Assembly (NCBI GenBank): GCA_022592445.1
Contig: JABYQR010000432.1
Coordinates: 1 to 35,110 of the forward strand
DNA length: 35,110 bases
From: Cytidiella melzeri
Lineage: Eukaryota > Basidiomycota > Agaricomycetes > Polyporales > Irpicaceae
Direction of reading: 5' to 3'
Of the stretch, positions 9,507-17,556 are shown piece after piece (positions within the stretch are counted from its first letter, which is position 1; the number at the start of each line of letters is the position of its first letter). The notes under the pieces were generated by a model, which saw nothing but the letters and a program-made list of their open reading frames with translations, was not told the origin of the DNA and ran no database searches. The position numbers were made by a program, and so were the translations under genes.

Positions 9507-10264
9507 TGACACGGAGACAAGGCTCAATGTGACAGACAGGGACACGAAGTGGATATCGACAAGGAGGTGGTGGCAGGCGTGTAGCACAGTGCTCTCACCA
9601 GCTATCAGACTTTATACAAGTTATCTAGCCCAGTAAAGACCAAGTTAGTATTCTGACTACCAGCTATGTAGTACAGAGGGGATTTGCTTACCTAGCCCAG
9701 TAAAGACCAAGAGGTCGAGATGGGGGCTAGGAGCGTACATGCAGCAGTATATATAGACTTCAGGGACCTGCGCACAGACCATGTTGAGGGCAGGCTTTGC
9801 AAGAAGCCGTGTGAACAAAGAACAAAAGAACTACCTAAAGGAGAACAATAGCTATTGTCTAGACTTTGCCAAGAACTCTACCCGTGAGAGAATCTATCTA
9901 AAAGGAGACCAACTATTGTATTCCATTCCCACACCTGTGAGAACATCCTTCTATAAAGAGAACAATAAGGAAAGAACAATAAGGAGCCCATGTGGACAGT
10001 ATCTATGACGTCAAACCCTAGCTATGGGCTGAGCCATGTGCTTGTAGCCATGTGGTCTTACTTATGCTAAGTCACATGCCAGTGTGACGTAGTAGCAAGT
10101 AATGTGACCGTGAGGAGCGTCTAAGCCACGTGATACGGGCGCTTAATAGACGTGCAAAGGAGTTTATGCAGAGAAGGTTGCAACTGAGCTGCAGCCCGGA
10201 GTTTTATAGATAAAAACAAGAGGTAAATTGCGAAAATTGAGGGCTAGTCAGGCCATCCATGACA
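9507..10264 (+). repeat. Solo LTR of a different family in the Gypsy B protease
   Basis: The 758-base unit starts TGACACGGAGACAAGG and ends CCATCCATGACA, flanked by a perfect 5-base duplication CCGTT (9502-9506 and 10265-10269). A TATA-like TATATATAG near 9750 suggests plus orientation. It has two copies of CTAGCCCAGTAAAGACCAAG (near 9627 and 9691). A 75-codon frame follows the TATA region (9781-10008), but there are many other ATGs, unlike the A-family LTRs. Deleting it with one duplicate restores the Gypsy B protease frame. Confidence 0.85.
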
Positions 10265-11035
10265 CCGTTGTTTACAGTGAATGTCCTGGTACTCTAAATC
10301 TACGGCCATACCAAAATTTATTTTTGATCTTGACCCGTGTACCGCCAATTGTACCGGTAAAGGTTTTGCCAATGCTTCCCTTCTGAGACGTAGCTGATCA
10401 ACGATTGTGGTTGACAGAAAATCAGCCATTGATCCCGTGTCAAGTAAATCCTTGATGGGCTTACCATTAATCTTCACTGTGATCACTAACGGTTTTGGCA
10501 GCCTCCTGCTGAAGTCCTTCGTGCGCATCGCATTGCGTTCGATAGACTTATTCAGTGTGTTAGTCGTTTTTCCCTTTGACTTAGTGTTAATCGCACCTAG
10601 CATTAGCTGTCGCCTTGTCTGCGCCCTCCTGCTGTCTCGGTATTGCGCAGCTTCCGCTCGCTGGCAATCAATGAATGTGTCTGGGTTAAAGGTCCGTTGT
10701 CAAATGTCATCATGTCTTACGAGGATTGGTTGCGGGTTGTTCTTCAGGTTCACGAGATATCCAAGTGCATGAGGTACAACAGTCACTGGGCTGCTATTGT
10801 TCTTGTAATTACCCCTTGCCCATAACGCCGACAAGAAACGGACTTTCAGCCAACCAATTGCTGGATGAGTCCCATCGCTTTTGTCCGAGTAGAAAGGGTA
10901 AGAGTTTTTGTCTCTCGTTAGAGTCGTTGACACTGATTCCCCAACTCTCTGCATGTATTCTTCGACACTGAAGTTGGGATCTGCGAGGTCACCGTATGTA
11001 ATGCGGTACAATTCTGACCCATTAGACGCTTCGCC
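10265..11035 (-). pseudogene. Gypsy B gag-pol junction and protease N-terminus
   Basis: After the gag TAG (11036-11038) the same frame continues through NGSELYRITYGDL to a TGA at 10700-10702, then on again to KINGKPIKDLLDTGSMADFL, where DTGS is the catalytic aspartate motif of a retropepsin. The frame is otherwise open to the solo LTR. The TGA is one C-to-T step from CGA (Arg), suggesting decay. The TAG could be a decay stop or a natural gag-pol stop, and one copy does not distinguish these. Confidence 0.8.
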
Positions 11036-12042
11036 CTAGTCGATGACCTCAAAACTCTCTTCGTCGATATTGCTCACCTCAAAACAATGGCGTTCATCCT
11101 CCCCCACTTTGCAATAGCTGTCAAACAGTGCCTTGATGTATAGATGGGTGTCGGTCCGGTGGGCTCTCCTCCATTCATGCGAATCATGAGATACTGATGG
11201 TTTATCCTGTTTCAGGTCTACTCGGATAGAAGCTACTCGTGCCCCTGCCTGACAAGCTTTGTTCGCCAGTTTTTCTAGGCGTTTGAAGCTCATGGACAAC
11301 GCGGCCACCTTAGGAGCTCGAGCCTTCTTCCTCTCCTGACAATTACGTGACTCATGCCCTTGTTCACTGCAGGTGAAACACCGCCCTTCCGCCCTTCTCT
11401 TGTCGCGCTCGGCTTTGGTGATCTCGGATCGATGCTCTTTGGGTCTTATAGGTACAGTACGGTGTGCTGCGGTGTCTATCTTGGCACTGTACGTTTTTGG
11501 CTTTTGTTGTGCCGTCCGCGAGTGCTGCTGACTAGGTTTCTTATACGGTATCGGCCCTGTGGTTCGACTCTCACACCTCCCCCAAGTTCGGCCTGGCACT
11601 CTGCCATCAAACTCCCTCGCCTCGAGTCTGGCTGCTTCTAAGGATTTCTCCTTTAGTGACGCATGTTTGAGTAGGCTCTCAAGGCTGGTCTTTTCGGGGT
11701 TCTTACCCCTCTCTATGAGGTGTAAGCGTAGTTCAAGCTTCAAACCTTCCCAGAAGATCTGTACTAATTGTCTATCTGTGACGTCAGGGAAATGGTTGGC
11801 CAGTTGTTCGATATTGCGTGCAAAGTTGCCCACGGTACGTGCTCCCTGAGTTGATCTCATGAGTCGGTTTCTGAGTTTCAACTTATAGTCCTCGGGAAAA
11901 CAGTAGTGGAATAACGCCTCGTATATAAGAGGTATGGTCCACTCCTGCTGTCGGTTCGCAACGTGAGCCATGAAAAAGCAACGTGCTTTATCAGTCAAGA
12001 AATTAATCATGACCTTTATCGCCAGGTTCTCGGGCGACGCGC
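11036..12042 (-). pseudogene. Gypsy B gag, C-terminal part
   Basis: Continues Gag after the LTR3 insertion. It opens SPENLAIKVMINFLTDKARC, has the capsid-like region with FARNIEQLANHFPDVTDRQL, then a basic tail with a zinc knuckle CFTCSEQGHESRNC (CX2CX4HX4C, near 11350-11390) and a TAG at 11036. The join with the N-terminal part, using one copy of the GCGC duplication, is in frame (the removed 1856 bases shift the phase exactly as needed). Gag would coat and package the element RNA. Confidence 0.87.
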
Positions 12043-12620
12043 TGATACGCCCGGAAATCGGCTAGGCGCGGAGACCCGGCAGCAGTCCGCCATTTGCGCA
12101 GCCCGCGTCATTCTGAGCGGCAAGTCCCTCCACTTTCCCAGCGTCACGGGCACGAGGAGTTCCCCGAGGTCACGAGGAGTTCGCTGAGGATCCGAGGACT
12201 TGACAAGGAGCAGCAACGCGCCGGAAACATCCGAGGCCGAGGAATCGCACCGAACTCTGACCCACAGACACGCCCCTTTTGCATCGGAGCATGGGCCGGA
12301 CAGCCACCAAGAGTTTCGGACGCGGGTCGGACCAACGGTAGAAGAAACTTGACGCGCGAACCCCGTTTCAGGAAGACTCCTATCGCGCCACGCTGTGCAA
12401 CTCCTGGACGGCGCCTCATCACCTACTCGCGGCGGTTGGCGCCTCTTCAGCGCAAGGGCGCGCGCCGCTACTCCGCGTTGACCAACGCTGTGTCCCGCGG
12501 GCGTCGACTCGCTGGGCATTTTGCCTCCGCAGACGGAAGTATTCTGCCACCCCGTTTCCTCGCTCTCGTGTTTGGGTTTAGGACATAGAAGGAAAGGTTT
12601 AGGAGAGGGTCTTTAGGATA

Positions 12621-12628
12621 TATATAAA
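12621..12628 (+). promoter_or_regulatory. TATA box of LTR3
   Basis: TATATAAA about 150 bases before the ORF0 ATG at 12777, in the same place as in LTR1 and LTR2. No ATG lies between it and 12777. Confidence 0.7.
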
Positions 12629-12776
12629 GGTGTTGTTTGTACTGCGTAAAAATCAATCAATCCCCACCCCAGTTTCCAGAGTTCACTTTACGCTTTGCGT
12701 TCGCGTCGAGGGAGTCTCGTCGCGCCCATAGCTGTAGCTTCTTCTGCGTTGACTCATTGCGACCTCTTCCACGTTT

Positions 12777-13304
12777 ATGTCCGCTGCGTCTAACAACGAC
12801 AACCCGCCTCGAGTCTGCCGTTACTGTCCCACTGTTCCCCACTTACCCAACAGTCGCTGCCCTTACAGCCCGCGCCCGCGCGAGGTTCTACGCCGTTATC
12901 CCATCATCCCCGCGCCCACGCCGCCGCCAGAGCCCTCAGCAGCGTCTACGGTCTCCCCTGAGAGATCAACTCCTAAATCACCCTCGCCAGCGTCGTCCGT
13001 CGCCTCTGTCGCGGACTCGCTTGATAACTGCTCCTATTGCGACACTCAGAGCGACCACCCAATTCCCCTACGTTCAGGACCTTTCGTCCCGCTCGACTGT
13101 GATCGCCCGCGTGCGCTGCACCCAGATTGCTGGCTATCTCCAGACTTTGCAGGCGAGGATCACGAGTGCGAACTAGTGCAGTTCAATCTTACCAACTCTA
13201 CCAACGTCGTCGTTGGCCACGCATTCGCCTGTAATACGCATCGCCGCTCGGGAGGTGTTGTTCTACACTACCGCCCCCGCGCGCAGTCTGTCGAGTCCAA
13301 TTGA
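12777..13304 (+). CDS. ORF0 copy 3: Cys/His-rich protein encoded inside LTR3
   Basis: Third copy of the 175-codon LTR frame, here on the plus strand. It starts MSAASNNDNPPRVCRYC, with the knuckle-like CRYCPTVPHLPNSRC (CX2CX4HX5C), the second cluster NCSYCDTQSDHP, and a conserved C-terminal half containing ECELVQFNLTNSTNVVVGH and THRRSGGVVLHYRPRAQS. The only methionine is the start. A second overlapping frame in this LTR is also long (12637-13176), but it has no ATG and is closed in LTR1, so ORF0 is the better candidate. No known family was recognised. Confidence 0.62.
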   Translation: MSAASNNDNPPRVCRYCPTVPHLPNSRCPYSPRPREVLRRYPIIPAPTPPPEPSAASTVSPERSTPKSPSPASSVASVADSLDNCSYCDTQSDHPIPLRSGPFVPLDCDRPRALHPDCWLSPDFAGEDHECELVQFNLTNSTNVVVGHAFACNTHRRSGGVVLHYRPRAQSVESN

Positions 13305-13385
13305 CTGCGATCTCACATAGCCTTCCGCTGTGACTCGCGCGCCATTTGCTTATCTTTCTCTGACGTTTCCTTTCGGCTTCGTTAT

Positions 13386-13466
13386 ACTGCGTTTGCTTTT
13401 TAACTGCGTTATTTTACTGCATTACTGCGTTGCGTTTCACCTTCACTGCGTCCAGCTTACTGCGTT
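13386..13466 (+). repeat. Cluster of ACTGCGTT octamers in the LTR leader
   Basis: Six copies of ACTGC(G/A)T(T/C) within 81 bases at 13386, 13403, 13416, 13424, 13445 and 13459, downstream of ORF0 and hence in the predicted leader RNA. The same cluster, inverted (AACGCAGT), is kept in LTR1 (about 5015-5105) and LTR2 (about 6575-6670). Role unknown. Confidence 0.7.
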
Positions 13467-13894
13467 CACTTTCACTGTGCCCGCGTTTTACAGCGACTAC
13501 TTCATCTTCACCAGCAACCGCGTTTTGTGTTCGAGATTCATATTGCGCCTGCGTTTATCTTCTGCGTCCTTCCGCGCACCGTTCTCCTACAAGTCGCGAC
13601 ATCTCCCGCACGTTCTCTTAGAGCTGCGCTATAACTCTTTCGCTTTCACCACGCCGACTTGCCTTTTTTTTACCCGCGATACGCGTGGTAGTTGCCCGTC
13701 TAGCTCCCTTCACATAAACTATATCACAAAAACCTTGTCGCTCTTTTAGCACAGGTAACACTAGGACTCTTAGACCACCTCGCATTACTTTAACACTTCC
13801 GCGCTTCCACACCTTTACACTTCTATTGCCACTTCGTGGTTGGTTGTGTTGTCTTTAAGGTTGTTCTTAGTTTGAAGCGTGACTCAGTGTCACA

Positions 13895-15444
13895 GCGCTG
13901 AGTTCAATCCAGTTATCAAACTTGTACGTGAATTTGTCAAAGCGATCGAAGTCTGCCTTTCCATTCCACAGTTCAGGGGTGTTGATCTTCACGCCCCTCA
14001 TTGCACGACGAATTTGCTTCTGATTTGTCTGCCATCGGGTACGTGACTTCGCATTGTCTCTTTGTCTTCTTACTGACACTGTCGACGACAAGCTCGAAGA
14101 TGACGACAACGATGTTGACGATGAAGATGATGACTCTGAACTAGACCCGTCGTATGGTTCAACGGGTGTGTGACTGGCGCGCTTACTATGGAACCATCCG
14201 CCCTCTGGAACTATCGATTCTTCACGCTGGAATTTTACACCCTCCGCTTGGTGCCGTGATCTGGAATGTGCGTGACTGCGTTTGCTATGTTCTTTCGTCT
14301 TATGGGCCTCCGGCTCACAACTGGCGTATCTCCTCAGAAACTCAGTCTGTTCAGGGTCGCGGTCTACGCCCTTGCCTTTTTCCTGAGCCGAGTACTGTGG
14401 TTCGGTCAAGAGACTAGTAGAGGGAAGTTGTTGGACTTCGCCTTCCGGTGGCTCCGGCGTATCCTCAACTTCTACAACTGTGGCCATACATTGTACTGGC
14501 CTTCGCTGGTACAAGGGTTTACCCTTTCGTGTTTTCGTGAGTGAGTTCGTGTGTATGGATCGTCTTTTTGCGATTTGAAGCATACGCGCCTCATCCTCAT
14601 CCGTATATGCAGGCACAAAACCCTCCAGTTTCTCGGACGGTGCCATCTCACAGTCTTGCCACAAGTCCTCCGGCTTTATTACCGGCAGCACAGGTAGCTT
14701 CGGCAACAAAAAGTTCCAGCTTTCAGGAATACTTCCGTATGGATCGGTGTCCTCGACGTCAAGTAAGTTAAACCAGTTCACATGTTTCAAAGCTGATGCT
14801 AATTGCTCATTCATAATGACCGTATTTACAGTAGTTTGTCTAGGTTGGATCCAGCTTTCATCCTCAGGCTCGTTCTTAACCTCCTTGGTCGCCGCATCGT
14901 ATATGGTCATGCTGCTAAGCATTTCCTCAACCGTATCTTCCTCGTCCGAATTCAGCGGCGGACTGTCAGTCGTGGTTTCCGACAACTCGGTTGATAACGG
15001 CTCAATCGTGGGTGTTGATAACCCAGTACTCTCTGCCCTGCTAGGATTGTACCTCGACAGAGTTGGGCTACCATGTCCTGGTTCCCGTGTCACCAACGGT
15101 GCGTCGTGGTTATTGTTGAGCTCGGTCTCATTTGCGTTAGCTAACGCCTTCGCAGTAGATCCCCAAGTAACTCGTATACCTTCCCTCACAACTGTCTTCT
15201 GACACAGTCCCCACTTTTCAGCAAGCTCGGTCTCCGTGACTTGGGACTTCCTTGCGGAAGCGTTCGTCTGAGCCCGGGTGGTAAGGTTCCTTGCTAGGTA
15301 GGATCGAGTGTCTTCCGACGACCCGTCCATCCTCAGCCTGGAGCTCGCTTTGTTGAGCTCCCTACCGTCCATGGCCGTCCCATCCTCCGAACGAGCGTTC
15401 GAAGTTGGGGTCCTGGTCGATGTATTCTTGTTGCTGGCAGCCAT
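13895..15444 (-). pseudogene. Gypsy B gag, N-terminal part
   Basis: Starts at ATG 15444 (product opening MAASNKNTSTRTPTSNAR). It contains a long, polar, presumably disordered region with acidic stretches and a serine run (SSSESSSSSSTSLSSSSS), then the beginning of the capsid-like domain (WNGKADFDRFDKFTYKFDNW), and is cut at the LTR3 insertion after NWIELS. The frame is open throughout. The frame is also open slightly upstream of 15444, but without an ATG. The length of the disordered N-terminus, over 450 residues before the capsid, is large for a Ty3-type Gag. Confidence 0.85.
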
Positions 15445-15489
15445 GATTTCTATACCAGTAGTTAAAATAAACGATTTTTTTATATCCAC

Positions 15490-15868
15490 GTACGGGTGAT
15501 CAGTCCGATGCGTGGGCTTTTATTGAATCGAAAAGAAAGTACTCAAAAAAATGTGAGTTCTCGGTGCGTTCTCAGCGAGATTGAGCTGGTAAGCGCGGTT
15601 ATCGTCGGGAAAGCGGTGAGAAACACGAGAAGAGTCTTCGAGTGTCGATCAGAGTGAGTAGGAATAATGGTCGATTCGAAGTTCTTGGGATTTTCTCCCG
15701 TACATTGTACTACTTATATACAACAAGCGGTAATCTGCAATTACCCGAGTTAGTGGCATATGAAGAAAGCGAGGTAGCTACGAGTAGGTTTTTTGACAAA
15801 GTAAAGAAACACGAGTATGTACTTACAAAGAGATAAACGGAATGTAGAAGAAACACGAGTTAAGTCGG
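15490..15868 (-). promoter_or_regulatory. Probable Gypsy B 5' LTR: promoter, R and U5
   Basis: In the sense of Gypsy B (minus) there is a TATATAAG at 15713-15720 and an AATAAA poly(A) signal at 15519-15524, the arrangement expected for U3-R-U5 immediately upstream of gag. Three AAACACGAG motifs lie at about 15624, 15808 and 15852. I could not fix the LTR ends: no matching partner is in the window and no clear primer-binding site is visible. The outer end may lie between about 15860 and 16330. Confidence 0.55.
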
Positions 15869-16298
15869 GTGCCTAGGCTTTGCTTGGCACGAGAGGGGAG
15901 TGGCGAGAGTGCAAGGATGAGTGGCATACGAGCGCGAGCGAAGAAAGGTATTTGTTATGATACGGTACACGAGGTGAGGCGAGTCAAGTCGAGGCGGTGG
16001 TATTGGATGCCACCCGAGATCCCAGAACACGAGGGTTTGGCACTCGTCCCTTCCGAACCTTTGTGGCGTCCGGATCTGATGGGAGGCGCTTAGTCCTTAC
16101 AATATGCCCAAGGCACTGGCATCTGTTCCGGTGGAGCTTATACGCAAATGGGAGCATCGTGCGTGGAGGTTCATTGATGCATATAAGGAGGGGTTGGATG
16201 CAAAAGATGCTCAGGCAAAGGTTCGGCTATTCAGCTCGCGTCGATACACTTCTCATCGTCGTGTTCCCGAGCGGCTAGCGGTGGCCATGGATGTCTGA
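15869..16298 (+). pseudogene. C-terminal fragment of a DDE transposase (IS630/Tc1-like), frameshifted
   Basis: Two adjacent frames: 15869-16093, ending RRWYWMPPEIPEHEGLALVP and WRPDLMGG, and 16104-16298, reading MPKALASVPVELIRKWEHR then FIDAYKEGLDAKDAQ and FSSRRYTSHRRVPERL. The second has the look of the C-terminus of basidiomycete DDE transposases, where a helix with VPxxxIRK(W/F) is followed by WRxxDAY, GL and a YxSHRRxP tail. A one-base shift near 16090 separates the frames. The catalytic part is absent. The identification is from memory of the family and is moderately uncertain. Confidence 0.45.
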
Positions 16299-16308
16299 CG
16301 TAATATAC

Positions 16309-16346
16309 TTACCATATATAGCAACATATATATCCATATATGGTAA
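16309..16346. repeat. Perfect inverted repeat TTACCATATAT / ATATATGGTAA
   Basis: An 11-base inverted repeat with a 16-base spacer, starting 11 bases after the end of the transposase fragment. It could be the fused or nested terminal repeat of a DNA transposon, or a chance AT-rich hairpin. Confidence 0.6.
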
Positions 16347-16526
16347 CCGCCAAAATTCTGTAGTCAACAAATTTTATTTCGAGTGCTGACGACAATTCCT
16401 CTTGAGGGATGAATGCACTCATCAATTCCTGCTGTTTTACAAGACAGATTGTTTCTAGTTGTAGTTGCTGAAGCTACATTTCCGTTGTTCACAAGTGGCG
16501 GCGTCTAAGCAACACGCACCATACAC

Positions 16527-17022
16527 GGACGACGAGCGATCGCCCCTTCCATCCACAAGGGAGGAAAGTTCCTCTCCCGTTTCACCACCAACTCCCTCGC
16601 TGCCCGAGCAGCTCGAGCCATCCTGAATCACGCACCCACCGGAGAGTACAGGTCGAGCTTCTTCCCAAACGAGAACAGTCGATGCGACAACTGCTACGTC
16701 TTCCATTCACGCGCACATATCCTGAATCAGTGCACTCGGTACTACCGGCCGCGACGCAACTTTCTGGAGTTCCTGAAGAACTCCGCTGACCCCGACCCTG
16801 CGCTTTACTCTTTCCTCATTGAAAACCCTCTTGCATTCACATTCGATCACGCCCCCATTAACAATTAGATTTATACAATGTTATAGCGTACACTCTTTGC
16901 GCCTCTCGCGCGTCTGGGCTTTAGAGTCTTCCCGTTACTCGTAGATTATCATGTGTATAGTTTTATGTTTGTACCGTCCCTGGCTTCGCCGACGTTTAAT
17001 ATCATTGATTTAAATAAAAAAA
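16527..17022 (+). pseudogene. 3' end of a non-LTR retrotransposon (LINE)
   Basis: A frame open from about 16527 to the stop at 16868 encodes GRRAIAPSIHKGGKFLSRF, then ARAILNHAPTGEYRSSFF, the Cys/His motif CDNCYVFHSRAHILNQC and FLIENPLAFTFDHAPINN. This is the pattern of the RNase H/zinc-motif C-terminus of basidiomycete LINE pol proteins. About 150 bases of 3' UTR follow, ending in an A-rich AAATAAAAAAAGG at about 17010-17022, consistent with a 5'-truncated LINE insertion. Upstream of 16527 the frame is broken and not recognised. Confidence 0.65.
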
Positions 17023-17556
17023 GGCGTGATGGGAAGCGCTAGGCAGCTGTGTGAGATGAGCGTGTTATTCAGACTCGGGCTCGGAAAAGAACAGGCCACA
17101 AGCTGGGCCACAAACTGGAATTGAGTCTATCACATGCGCCCCTTTCTCTCAAATTCGCTTCGGCCTTACTCATTCGAACCGGTCGGGCAACATTCGGCCG
17201 CACATCCTACCTCCCCGTCGCCGAAGACACTCTTACCAATGTGTTTCGCGATACTCATAAAAGAGGCACACGGTCCCCCCGCCTCCCAGCTAGTCCACGT
17301 CCCTTTCGCACCGACGAAAACAAGTGTGAATCCCTTCATCGAAATTCGACCACACAAAGAAAACTATGATACACATTCCGATCAACTACCTGCATCCCTC
17401 ATGACGGACCTTCGAAAGAAAGTACTCCGTTTGCCCCAACAACCACTGCCCTATCAACTCATGACCTCTGGACAGTTTGTATCGGATCCCTCGATTTATT
17501 ACTACCTTCGGGCACCGGTAAGCCCAACGTCCTCGTTTCGTAGATCGCAAAGACAC
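17023..17556. other. Intergenic region downstream of the aquaporin gene
   Basis: Contains overlapping open frames on both strands (e.g. 17134 to 17781 on plus, which runs antisense into the last aquaporin exon). None resembles a known protein and no intron structure supports them, so I leave the stretch unannotated. It should hold the 3' UTR of the aquaporin transcript. Confidence 0.5.

Larger units (their letters stand above)
12043..13894 (+). repeat. Solo LTR of the Gypsy A family (LTR3) in Gypsy B gag, inverted
   Basis: A complete LTR of 1852 bases in plus orientation, TGATACGCCCGG to CTCAGTGTCACA, with a 4-base duplication GCGC (12039-12042 and 13895-13898). It is the reverse complement of the LTR1/LTR2 sequence. 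U3 is about 12043-12620. The transcribed part carries ORF0 (12777-13304) and a repeat cluster of ACTGCGTT (13386-13466), with exactly one ATG between the TATA box and the LTR end. Confidence 0.93.
8014..15444 (-). mobile_element. Gypsy B: Ty3/Gypsy element, interrupted by three insertions
   Basis: Read leftwards: gag (15444 to 11036, split by LTR3), protease (split by a solo LTR at 9507-10264), reverse transcriptase and the start of RNase H, cut at 8014 by Gypsy A. RNase H, integrase and the 3' LTR should lie left of the window, beyond Gypsy A. Its own 5' LTR lies right of about 15490. It is a different family from Gypsy A: protease motif DTGS, RT motif YLDD, long serine-rich Gag N-terminus. 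Besides the insertions it carries in-frame TAG and TGA codons and a one-base frameshift, so it is dead. Confidence 0.9.

Noticed and set aside
12637..13176. A 176-codon frame overlapping ORF0 in another phase (also 6879-7409)
   Set aside because: It has no ATG start, is closed or shifted in LTR1, and its Arg/Pro-rich product is what GC-rich out-of-phase reading gives.
15551..16326. TGTGAG...CAACA as exact Gypsy B LTR ends
   Set aside because: Only TG/CA-type ends agree; no primer-binding site follows and no second copy or target duplication is in the window, so the boundary was left open.
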